From the NCBI GenBank assembly GCA_900769745.1, contig CAAGHX010000165.1, positions 1-6,087 of the forward strand: DNA of 6,087 nt, given 5' to 3'. This stretch comes from an uncultured Alistipes sp. (GTDB lineage: Bacteria > Bacteroidota > Bacteroidia > Bacteroidales > Rikenellaceae). Positions 1 to 5,607 of the stretch are shown one piece after another (positions within the stretch are counted from its first letter, which is position 1; each line of letters opens with the position of its first letter). The notes under the pieces are model-generated. The model did no database searches and was not told the DNA's origin. It saw nothing but the letters and a program-made list of their open reading frames with translations. Both the position numbers and the translations under genes were made by a program.

Positions 1-1346
1 GCCTTGCCGCTGAACTGCATAAGGCTCTGGTCAACACCTGCAGTCTTCACGATGCAACCCTTGCGGGCGATGTTACCAAAGAGAACTGCCAAACCACCAT
101 CACGGAAGTATGCGTGGTCCATATCGCGGATGCAACCCTCAGCGTGGTCGTTGTCCATCGACTCGTAGTAGCACTCCTGAGAACCCATCTCGCGGCTGTA
201 GCGGTTAGCTGGTGCGCTGAGATATGTTGTGCGGGCCTCGTCGCTGAAGTTTGCTGAGTTGAAGTAGTATTTATCCAATGTCGCGCCCAACGATGGTGAA
301 TCAACGCGTGGAACGGTTGTGTCGATAAGTGAGTTTGCTGCAAGCTCGCCCAAGATACCCATAATACCACCGGCACGGTTTACGTCCTGAACGTGATAGT
401 GTCCGTTTGGAGCAACTTTGCAGAGTACAGGAATCTTGCGTGAGAGGCGGTCGATATCCTCCATCTTGAAGTCAACACCAGCCTCGTGAGCAACAGCCAA
501 GAGGTGAAGAACAGTATTTGTCGAGCCACCCATAGCGATATCGAGCGACATAGCATTCTCGAAAGCAGCCTTTGTAGCGATTGAGCGTGGAAGAACCGAC
601 TCGTCTCCATCGAAGTAGTAACGCTTAGCATTCTCGACGATAAGCTTTGCAGCCTTGGCAAAGAGCTCCTTGCGGTTCTTGTGAGTAGCTACGATAGTAC
701 CGTTGCCTGGAAGAGCCAAACCCAATGCCTCGTTCAAGCAGTTCATAGAGTTGGCTGTAAACATACCAGAACAAGAGCCACATCCAGGGCAGGCGCAAGC
801 CTCAATCTCGTCGGCATCGGCGTCTGAGCAACTCTCGTCGGCACTCATAACCATCGCGTCAATCAAATCGACTCCACGACCACGGAACGAACCAGCCTCC
901 ATAGGACCTCCCGAAACGAAAATGGTTGGGATATTCAGACGCATCGAAGCCATAAGCATACCTGGGGTAATCTTATCGCAGTTGCTGATGCATACCAAAG
1001 CGTCAACCTTGTGGGCGTTGGCCATATACTCAACACTGTCGGCAATGATGTCGCGTGAAGGGAGCGAATAGAGCATACCGTCGTGTCCCATTGCGATACC
1101 GTCGTCGATAGCGATAGTGTTAAACTCAGCCGCAAAGCAACCCTGCTCCTCGATGAGTGATTTTACATATTGACCTATCTCGTGGAGATGAACGTGGCCT
1201 GGTACCATCTGCGTAAAAGAGTTGGCAATACCGATAACTGGCATACCCATCTGCTCCTTCTTCATACCGTTTGCGCGCCACAATCCTCTGGCTCCTGCCA
1301 TGCGTCGTCCTGTCAAAGTAACGGCGCTTCTCAGTTCGTGTTTCAT
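1..1346 (-). CDS. ilvD: Dihydroxy-acid dehydratase IlvD (partial, C-terminus off the left edge)
   Basis: This enzyme dehydrates 2,3-dihydroxy-isovalerate and 2,3-dihydroxy-3-methylvalerate to the 2-keto acids that become valine, leucine and isoleucine; it is a cytoplasmic Fe-S enzyme that also needs Mg2+. The visible 448 codons match the E. coli-type protein (about 610-616 residues) almost segment by segment: GRRMAGARGLWRA near residue 13, NSFTQMVPGHVHL near 42, the DDGIAMGH metal-binding segment near 81, the signature SNCDKITPG near 121 with a cluster cysteine and the Asp-Lys of the Mg site, CPGCGSCSGMFTANSMNCL near 186 with further cluster cysteines, and AMGGSTNTVLHLL near 271. The start is the ATG read at 1346-1344, since the N-terminus aligns from there; no Shine-Dalgarno is present, as is usual in Bacteroidetes. 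About 160 C-terminal residues lie outside the window. The gene sits directly behind a leader-peptide attenuator (1365-1493). No frameshift or missing key residue is seen. Confidence 0.97.
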   Translation of the reverse strand, partial: MKHELRSAVTLTGRRMAGARGLWRANGMKKEQMGMPVIGIANSFTQMVPGHVHLHEIGQYVKSLIEEQGCFAAEFNTIAIDDGIAMGHDGMLYSLPSRDIIADSVEYMANAHKVDALVCISNCDKITPGMLMASMRLNIPTIFVSGGPMEAGSFRGRGVDLIDAMVMSADESCSDADADEIEACACPGCGSCSGMFTANSMNCLNEALGLALPGNGTIVATHKNRKELFAKAAKLIVENAKRYYFDGDESVLPRSIATKAAFENAMSLDIAMGGSTNTVLHLLAVAHEAGVDFKMEDIDRLSRKIPVLCKVAPNGHYHVQDVNRAGGIMGILGELAANSLIDTTVPRVDSPSLGATLDKYYFNSANFSDEARTTYLSAPANRYSREMGSQECYYESMDNDHAEGCIRDMDHAYFRDGGLAVLFGNIARKGCIVKTAGVDQSLMQFSGK

Positions 1347-1364
1347 AGTGCTATTAGTTTAAGC

Positions 1365-1395
1365 AAAAAACCTCTCTCCAAGCAAGGAGAAAGGT
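1365..1395 (-). terminator. Attenuator (intrinsic terminator) of the ilvD leader
   Basis: In the minus-strand RNA, ACCTTTCTCC (1395-1386) pairs with GGAGAGAGGT (1379-1370) in a 10-bp stem with one G-U pair and a 6-nt loop, followed at once by six U (1370-1365). The ilvD start codon comes 18 nt later, so termination here blocks ilvD. This is the 3:4 hairpin of a classic amino-acid attenuator. The 5' arm can pair instead with an identical upstream copy of the 3' arm (1434-1425). Confidence 0.9.
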
Positions 1396-1434
1396 CTTAT
1401 ATAGTCCTATTCGTACATATACACACCTCTCTCC
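1386..1434 (-). promoter_or_regulatory. Antiterminator of the ilvD attenuator
   Basis: The 10-nt sequence GGAGAGAGGT occurs twice in the minus-strand leader: at 1434-1425 (region 2) and at 1379-1370 (region 4, the terminator 3' arm). Both copies can pair with ACCTTTCTCC at 1395-1386 (region 3). Pairing of region 2 with 3 is extended by the nearby GTATA and TATAT segments, and it excludes the terminator. Region 2 can itself be captured by ACCTC (1459-1455), which lies in the Asn-Leu codons of the leader peptide, although this protector pairing is only about 5 bp. A ribosome stalled on the Ile, Leu or Val codons would cover that segment and free region 2. The pairings are seen in the sequence; the mechanism is inferred from enterobacterial ilv and leu leaders. 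Confidence 0.8.
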
Positions 1435-1436
1435 CG

Positions 1437-1493
1437 TCATCTGCGCAAGACTACGAGGTTTAGTAGGTTGATAATGTACAAATTTGTATTCAT
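1437..1493 (-). CDS. Branched-chain amino acid leader peptide (attenuation)
   Basis: This is an 18-codon ORF, MNTNLYIINLLNLVVLRR, in the ilvD leader RNA. Nine of its 18 residues are branched-chain: five Leu, two Ile and two Val, including the runs Ile-Ile, Leu-Leu and Leu-Val-Val-Leu. It ends (TGA, read at 1439-1437) three bases before region 2 of the antiterminator, the arrangement expected for ribosome-position control. All three products of the pathway are represented, as in the multivalent enterobacterial ilv leaders. The role is inferred: scarce charged Leu, Ile or Val tRNA should stall the ribosome and allow ilvD to be transcribed. The peptide itself is probably unstable and without function after synthesis. 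Because it is so short, automated annotation would normally miss it. Confidence 0.87.
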   Translation of the reverse strand: MNTNLYIINLLNLVVLRR

Positions 1494-1515
1494 AATATTC
1501 GCTTCTGCATTAACC

Positions 1516-1547
1516 GTAACGAGCTGTTTTGATACGATTCTCGTCAC
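1516..1547 (-). other. Stem-loop in the 5' part of the ilvD leader RNA
   Basis: In the minus-strand RNA, GTGACGAG (1547-1540) can pair with CTCGTTAC (1523-1516), an 8-bp stem including one G-U pair, with a 16-nt loop. It lies between the predicted transcription start and the leader-peptide ATG. It may stabilise the 5' end or affect leader-peptide translation; no known riboswitch fold was recognised. Confidence 0.4.
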
Positions 1548-1565
1548 CTAACCTTTTCCTTAGTG

Positions 1566-1596
1566 CAAATGTAATAGTAAAATTTATTAAAAACAA
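1566..1596 (-). promoter_or_regulatory. Bacteroidetes-type promoter of the ilvD leader
   Basis: Read on the minus strand, TACATTTG (1573-1566) matches the -7 consensus TAnnTTTG exactly, and a -33 TTG lies at 1596-1594 with a 20-bp spacer, the normal spacing for the primary sigma factor of Bacteroidetes. Transcription should start near 1559, giving a leader of about 210 nt before the ilvD ATG, long enough for the attenuator. Confidence 0.8.
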
Positions 1597-1894
1597 GAGA
1601 ATATCACACTTTTATGCATATAAATCTGCATTTTTGTGGATATGCAAGATGTTAGTTCGCTGTTTTATAGGCTTTTGGTGTTTTGAGCAATGAATATTTA
1701 TGCGTAAGAAAATGTAAGTAAGTCATAGCTTAAGCTCCGAAAATGGCAAAGTTGGGCATTGCGCGGTGTGGGATTTGTCGTGCGAAGAGCTTTTTCTGTC
1801 GGTTGTTGGTGAGTGTGAGCCCAATGCGCGAGCATCTTCCTGTGCTGGACGATGATATTTCCGAGGAAGATGCTGCGGGCTTTCGGGGCGCGAG
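1597..1894. other. Intergenic region without a convincing gene
   Basis: About 300 bases separate the dsbA-like stop codon from the ilvD promoter. The part from 1597 to about 1740 is AT-rich and shows only a short palindrome, AGCTTAAGCT (1727-1736). The part from about 1740 to 1894 is clearly richer in GC and holds a plus-strand ORF of 51 codons (1743-1898, ATG to TAA) that overlaps the dsbA-like stop by a few bases. Its product would contain three cysteines (9, 12 and 19) and an acidic stretch near residues 36-43. It has no recognised family, no upstream TAnnTTTG promoter and no signal peptide, and its second half spans an inverted repeat, so it is not called as a gene. Confidence 0.5.
1831..1874 (-). 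terminator. Inverted repeat behind the dsbA-like gene, possible terminator
   Basis: AGCATCTTCCT (1831-1841) and AGGAAGATGCT (1864-1874) form a perfect 11-bp inverted repeat around a 22-nt spacer. It begins 20 nt beyond the dsbA-like stop codon, a usual place for a transcription terminator. However, no U-tract follows on the minus strand and the loop is large. It could be a 3'-end stabilising hairpin or a remnant repeat instead. Confidence 0.4.
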
Positions 1895-2866
1895 TTAAGC
1901 CTCCTCTTTGATTTTGTTACTCTCCTTTTGAGGGCTCTTATGGTTCTTTGTGTTTTTGCTATCTTTTGGCTGCGAGAAGATGTTGTCTAAGCTCTGCGAT
2001 AGGGCCTGCTTTGATTGCATAGGCGATATGCACGAGGAGTTGCCGACAGGCGTTGTGTGAATCCTGCGGCTTTGCGATAGGGTGTTGAGCATCAGCGATG
2101 TCTGATTCTCGTCAAGCGAGAAGCATACCTCAATCTCTTTGGGATAGACACGCTTATATCGCTTGATAAAATCCATCATATTGGCAAGCGAAGGGCCTAT
2201 GCGGCGAGGGCGAATCTTATCTCTCGAGAGGCGCGATATGGCCGATTGTAGAGATGATAATTTTTGATAGCCACACAAGGTGATATATGTGTCGGCACGC
2301 TTTATAAGGTACGATGGGAAACCCGTGATACCATTGCGTCGGCACATCATTCTGTCGCTTACGAAGTCGGTCTGAGAGTTGCTATCGGTGTAGTGATTGA
2401 TAAACTCTGCGCTGTCGAGCCCCGCCTCGTTGGCCAGCTCGATAAGAACATCAATCTGCGAGGTGCGTTTACACTCCGTAAGGGTCGCCTCACGCATGCG
2501 CCTGAGGAATATCTTAGCTGCCGCAGAGTCAATACGCCTTGCTGCGTGGTAGGCTATGTTTTGCGGATAGCTCGATGAGTACTGCTCGGAGTAGAGATGC
2601 ATATTTTTTGTGACTACGGGCATGCCGTGTATTGCCGATGCTGCCAGCCAGTCGCTGGCTATCAGCTCGTTGGCTCGCTCTATGATTTGCGATTTTGGTA
2701 GCTCGAGGTTAAAAAGCGTGGTGATATCTTCCACCAGACCGCCCATCACATATCGAATCTCCACCTTGTCGCCATACAGATACTCTATCGCTCTTAGCTC
2801 TGGCTCATTGCCCCAGCTCCATACGCAGGTGGGGTCGGTGAATTGGTATATGAAAATTTTGTCCAT
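1895..2866 (-). CDS. DsbA-family (thioredoxin-fold) protein with CxxS active site and YjbH/SpxH-like C-terminal part
   Basis: The 323-residue product has the N-terminal pattern of the DsbA/FrnE family: a beta strand, then TDPTCVWSWGNEP at residues 10-22, followed by MGGLVED near 41. In the family the motif is normally DPxCxWCWG, a CxxC redox pair; here C14 is kept but the second cysteine is Ser17 (codon AGC, one base from TGC). The cis-proline loop GITGFPS is present at 179-185. Residues about 229-263 (from NMMDFIKRY to LMLNTL) resemble, from memory, the C-terminal segment of Bacillus YjbH/SpxH, a ClpXP adaptor of similar length. The last 40 or so residues are a Lys/Ser/Gln/Asn-rich tail, probably disordered. 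No signal peptide is seen, so it should be cytoplasmic. The ATG at 2866-2864 was chosen because the fold begins there; upstream in-frame codons give a non-homologous extension that runs into the divergent gene. No clear -7 box was found upstream. It may be a monothiol reductase/isomerase or a redox-inert adaptor; substrate unknown. Confidence 0.82.
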   Translation of the reverse strand: MDKIFIYQFTDPTCVWSWGNEPELRAIEYLYGDKVEIRYVMGGLVEDITTLFNLELPKSQIIERANELIASDWLAASAIHGMPVVTKNMHLYSEQYSSSYPQNIAYHAARRIDSAAAKIFLRRMREATLTECKRTSQIDVLIELANEAGLDSAEFINHYTDSNSQTDFVSDRMMCRRNGITGFPSYLIKRADTYITLCGYQKLSSLQSAISRLSRDKIRPRRIGPSLANMMDFIKRYKRVYPKEIEVCFSLDENQTSLMLNTLSQSRRIHTTPVGNSSCISPMQSKQALSQSLDNIFSQPKDSKNTKNHKSPQKESNKIKEEA

Positions 2867-2968
2867 AACTGATGCTCTTTTACCCTCGCTGCGGCACAAA
2901 AAGTGAGCCAACAACGGGCAAGAGAGGGTGGTGGAGCGTGCAAAACGGCATAAAATGGCGATAAACTC

Positions 2969-3000
2969 TTTGTATGATTGCTGAAAAAGTTGTATTTTTA
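2969..3000 (+). promoter_or_regulatory. Probable promoter of the DUF2148-luxS operon
   Basis: TTTG (2969-2972) and TATTTTTA (2993-3000) are separated by 20 bp. The second box matches TAnnTTTG at all but the last position. Transcription would start near 3007, leaving a 5' UTR of only about 17-20 nt before the ATG at 3024, too short for a riboswitch. The region is shared with the divergent dsbA-like gene. Confidence 0.55.
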
Positions 3001-3023
3001 CACCGACAGATAATATAATACGT

Positions 3024-3566
3024 ATGATATATAACGAGAGAGAGCTGCGTGCAAATACGGTAAAGGCTTTGGCCGAGGCTGTTATGACGGCAGCCCGCAC
3101 TGCACCCAAGGCTAAGGGCCGTGATTTGGTGGAGGTGGCGATGATTACCGACGAGGATATCGAGCGCTTGTCACAGACTATGATTCAGATGAGCGAGGAG
3201 TCGGGCCTAAAGTTCCTGTTGCGTGATGCTGCCAACATCTTGCAGGCTGAGGCTATAATCATTATCGGCATCAAGGGCGAGAATACGGTGTGTGGTCTTA
3301 ACTGCGGATATTGCGGTTATGCATCGTGCGAGGCTAAGCCCGAGTGTGCGCCTTGTATGATGAATGGCGTCGATGTAGGTATCGCCATCGGTTCGGCTTG
3401 CTCGAAGATTGCCGATTTGCGATTAGATTCGAGAGTGCTGTTCTCGGCTGGATGGGCAGCCAAGCGATTGGATCTGTTGCAGGGTGCAGACCTTGTGTTC
3501 GCAATCCCCGTGACTGCCGCTTCGAAAAATCCATTCTTCGACCGCAAATCTCCCGTCAAAAAATAA
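3024..3566 (+). CDS. DUF2148 ferredoxin-domain protein
   Basis: The 180-residue product matches the DUF2148 family (uncharacterised proteins with a ferredoxin-like domain). The core is a cysteine cluster at residues 90-111 with spacing C-x3-C-x2-C-x4-C-x5-C-x2-C, including NCGYCGY, plus a further Cys at 126; this probably binds one or more Fe-S clusters. The N-terminal 75 residues are helical, and the protein ends with the family-typical NPFFDR motif near 169. There is no signal peptide or membrane segment, so it is likely cytoplasmic. It is the first gene of a same-strand run; luxS follows after 28 bp. The biochemical role is not known. Its position suggests a link to methionine or thiol metabolism, but simple co-transcription without shared function is also possible. 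The ATG is the first in-frame start after the predicted promoter. Confidence 0.88.
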   Translation: MIYNERELRANTVKALAEAVMTAARTAPKAKGRDLVEVAMITDEDIERLSQTMIQMSEESGLKFLLRDAANILQAEAIIIIGIKGENTVCGLNCGYCGYASCEAKPECAPCMMNGVDVGIAIGSACSKIADLRLDSRVLFSAGWAAKRLDLLQGADLVFAIPVTAASKNPFFDRKSPVKK

Positions 3567-3594
3567 TGAAGAATCAATAAAACTAAAGAATATT

Positions 3595-4113
3595 ATGGAG
3601 AGCAAAAAATCTGTGGTATCGTCGTTCGACGTTGACCACTTGACTCTTAAGGAGGGTCTTTATTTGAGATCAGTATATACAATCAACGACGAGCTTGCGG
3701 TGCATTCGTGGGATATGCGTTTCTGTGCCCCTATGGCTCACGCAGCACTCGGCTCGGGCGTGGTGCACACCATCGAGCATTTGATGGCCTACTATTTGCG
3801 TTTGGACCCAGTTGTTGGTCGTAGCATTGTATCGTTCTGCCCAATGGGTTGCAAGACTGGTTTCTACCTCTCAACAATGAACGATGTTGATGCCGAGCAG
3901 ATTCGTGAGGCGTTGGCAAGAGTATATAAGCAGGCATTCCCACTCAAGTCGAAGGAGGATATTGTAGGCCTTAACGAGGTGCAGTGCGGTAATCCAGGCC
4001 TCTTCGCAGTGGAGTCAACTAACGAGGCTATGGCTAAGTATATGCGTTGCCTCTACACTAAGGAGCAGGCCGAGGCTGCAGGTATAGGTTCAATCTATAA
4101 TTGCGCTTGGTAA
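3595..4113 (+). CDS. luxS: S-ribosylhomocysteine lyase LuxS
   Basis: LuxS cleaves S-ribosylhomocysteine to L-homocysteine and 4,5-dihydroxy-2,3-pentanedione, which cyclises to the AI-2 signal. It is a cytoplasmic metalloenzyme, normally a homodimer. All key elements are visible in the 172 residues: SFDVDH near 10-15, the metal site HTIEH (H58 and H62, with E61 as the catalytic base), PMGCKTGFY with catalytic Cys86, and CGNP with the third metal ligand Cys131. Length is within the usual range of about 150-175. It lies 28 bp after the DUF2148 gene, and its stop codon overlaps the start of the next gene (TAATG), so the nucleosidase that makes its substrate is translationally coupled to it. The upstream sequence is A-rich with no Shine-Dalgarno. 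Whether AI-2 acts as a signal here or is only a by-product of recycling cannot be told from sequence. Confidence 0.97.
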   Translation: MESKKSVVSSFDVDHLTLKEGLYLRSVYTINDELAVHSWDMRFCAPMAHAALGSGVVHTIEHLMAYYLRLDPVVGRSIVSFCPMGCKTGFYLSTMNDVDAEQIREALARVYKQAFPLKSKEDIVGLNEVQCGNPGLFAVESTNEAMAKYMRCLYTKEQAEAAGIGSIYNCAW

Positions 4114-4703
4114 TGAAGTACTTGATTATAACTCCCACCGAGCGAGAGTACCGCTTTATGAACAAGGCCTTGGAGGGTCGCCAGACTAAGAATCAATACT
4201 CTGTTGTGCGCAGTGGCGTAGGTAAGGCTCTCTCGGCTGCCAACACTGCGTTGGCTATTGCACGCTGTAAGGGTGATGTTGACCGTGTTGCCGTTGTGGG
4301 TTATGCTGCCTCTACAACTGGTCGCAAGCGAGGCGATTTGGTAGCTCCACGCGTGGCTCGCTACTACGATTGCCGTATCCCTGGCGACTTTGTGCCCGAG
4401 CTTACCGAGCCATATCCATTGCTTGGCCACGACGATGCCGTTATCTGGACTGGCGATTCGTTCGTTGATGGCGATATCATCCGTGCCGTTAAGCAGCAGT
4501 ATGGTTTCACATCGGGTCTGTTCGATATGGAGGCTACGGCTATCTGCCAGGCTGCTGAGTTGTCGGGTGATCTGCCTGTTGTGGTTGTCAAGATGATTTC
4601 AGATATCCCCGAGGAGGGCGATACGGAGCATTCATACGATGAGTTTGTCAACTCTCACTCCGATTTCAGCGTGTTTGTTGACTACTTCGAGAAGTTGAAA
4701 TAA
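4113..4703 (+). CDS. mtnN: 5'-methylthioadenosine/S-adenosylhomocysteine nucleosidase-like protein (Pfs/MtnN family, divergent)
   Basis: The product belongs to the PNP_UDP_1 nucleoside phosphorylase/nucleosidase fold. Pfs/MtnN enzymes split S-adenosylhomocysteine and methylthioadenosine, releasing adenine. The 196 residues keep the catalytic marks of the E. coli enzyme: Glu12 in PTEREYRF, SGVGKALSAANTA near 34-46, TGDSFVDG near 113, FDMEATAICQAA with Met139-Glu140 (substrate ribose), and SD with catalytic Asp164, followed by YDEF near 175. It is shorter than the usual 230 or so residues, and the conserved GSAGG segment reads GYAAS near 63-67, so substrate range may differ. The ATG at 4113 overlaps the luxS stop by one base and aligns with the family N-terminus; a TTG four codons earlier is a less likely start. 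It should supply S-ribosylhomocysteine to LuxS. The gap to the next gene is 2 bp. Confidence 0.88.
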   Translation: MKYLIITPTEREYRFMNKALEGRQTKNQYSVVRSGVGKALSAANTALAIARCKGDVDRVAVVGYAASTTGRKRGDLVAPRVARYYDCRIPGDFVPELTEPYPLLGHDDAVIWTGDSFVDGDIIRAVKQQYGFTSGLFDMEATAICQAAELSGDLPVVVVKMISDIPEEGDTEHSYDEFVNSHSDFSVFVDYFEKLK

Positions 4704-4705
4704 TT

Positions 4706-5488
4706 ATGTATCATCATATTGCATACGGCCTTTTGTTGCCTTTTGCGGGTACGGCTTTGGGTGCGGCAATGGTTTTCTTGCTGCGTGACCAGATTGTGCC
4801 CTGGCTGCAGAAGCTTCTGCTTGGTTTTGCGTCGGGTGTGATGATGGCTGCCTCGGTGTGGTCGCTGCTGATTCCCTCGATTGATATGACAGCCGAGAGT
4901 GGAGGCGTAGCGTGGTTGCCAGCGGTGTTAGGATTCCTGGCTGGAATGTTCTCGCTGCTGCTATTCGATACCTTTGTGCCTCACGTCCACCTCGATTCGG
5001 AGAAGCCCGAGGGTGTGAAGAGTGGCTTGGGTCGTTCGACGATGCTGGTGCTGGCCGTAACGCTGCACAATATCCCCGAGGGTATGGCTGTGGGCGTGGT
5101 GCTGGCTGGTGCTTTGGCCGACAATGCGACTATCAGCATCGCTTCGGCAATGGCACTTTCGGTTGGTATTGCGATTCAGAACTTTCCTGAGGGGGCTATC
5201 GTGTCGATGCCACTGAAGCAGAGTGTAAACAGTAAGTGGAAAGCCTTTGCCTATGGCGCAGGTTCGGGCATTGTGGAGCCTTTGGCGGGATTGGTGACTA
5301 TCTTACTGATTGATTGGTTGCAGCCCGTTTTACCATTTTTGCTGGCCTTCGCTGCCGGTGCGATGATATATGTCGTGGTTGAGGAACTTATTCCAGAATC
5401 ACAGGAGGGTAGCCACTCGAATATAGCTACAATAGGTGTGGCGTTTGGCTTTGCTCTGATGATGATGCTTGATGTGGCATTGGGGTAA
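4706..5488 (+). CDS. ZIP-family divalent metal transporter (ZupT-like)
   Basis: This is an inner-membrane importer of Zn2+, possibly with Fe2+ or Mn2+, of the ZIP family. The 260 residues show about eight hydrophobic segments. The metal-path motifs are HNIPEG (121-126, TM4) and QNFPEG (158-163, TM5), with EPLAG at 191-195 and EELIPES at 226-232 in the later helices. The TM3-TM4 loop is short and carries only the small His pair HVH (93-95) rather than the long His-rich loop of many eukaryotic ZIPs. Length is normal for the bacterial ZupT/GufA-type branch. It begins 2 bp after the nucleosidase stop codon and is the last gene of the operon before a strong hairpin. LuxS, a metalloenzyme, is encoded two genes upstream, which may explain the linkage. 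Actual metal specificity cannot be read from sequence. Confidence 0.93.
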   Translation: MYHHIAYGLLLPFAGTALGAAMVFLLRDQIVPWLQKLLLGFASGVMMAASVWSLLIPSIDMTAESGGVAWLPAVLGFLAGMFSLLLFDTFVPHVHLDSEKPEGVKSGLGRSTMLVLAVTLHNIPEGMAVGVVLAGALADNATISIASAMALSVGIAIQNFPEGAIVSMPLKQSVNSKWKAFAYGAGSGIVEPLAGLVTILLIDWLQPVLPFLLAFAAGAMIYVVVEELIPESQEGSHSNIATIGVAFGFALMMMLDVALG

Positions 5489-5543
5489 TAGCCCAGGAAA
5501 TAGTGTGTCCTAAATTAAACATCGTCAGCGCTGGGGATAGATA

Positions 5544-5585
5544 AATGGCGTATGAAGGAGATGCAGATCTCTTTCATACGCCATT
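5544..5585. terminator. Strong hairpin between convergent genes, probable terminator
   Basis: Positions 5544-5562 pair with 5567-5585 in a 19-bp stem with a 4-nt loop (GCAG). The only non-Watson-Crick position is 5557/5572, which is G-U in plus-strand RNA but C-A in minus-strand RNA, so the structure is slightly better for the plus-strand operon. It lies 55 bp after the ZIP stop codon and 22 bp after the stop of the convergent gene. A U-tract is lacking on both sides, so it may rely on stem strength or also protect 3' ends. Confidence 0.7.
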
Positions 5586-5607
5586 ATTGTTCACCATTAC
5601 TCAATAT

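Noticed and set aside
703..1071. 122-codon plus-strand ORF
   Set aside because: It lies antisense within well-conserved ilvD coding sequence; the product is Ser/Ala/Pro-rich with no recognisable features.
1170..1463. 97-codon plus-strand ORF
   Set aside because: It runs antisense through the ilvD start, the attenuator and the leader peptide, all of which explain the sequence better.
2264..2906. Two plus-strand ORFs of about 100 codons
   Set aside because: Both are antisense shadows of the dsbA-like gene with no promoter or family match.
3000..3023. SAM or SAH riboswitch before the luxS operon
   Set aside because: The predicted 5' UTR is only about 20 nt, too short to hold one, and no matching fold is seen.
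2867..3109. N-terminal extension of the dsbA-like reading frame by 81 codons
   Set aside because: It has no family similarity, overlaps the divergent DUF2148 gene and its promoter, and the thioredoxin fold starts exactly at the ATG at 2866.
3317..3605. Several short minus-strand ORFs and a plus-strand alternative frame
   Set aside because: They overlap the cysteine-cluster half of the DUF2148 gene, whose frame is clearly the coding one.
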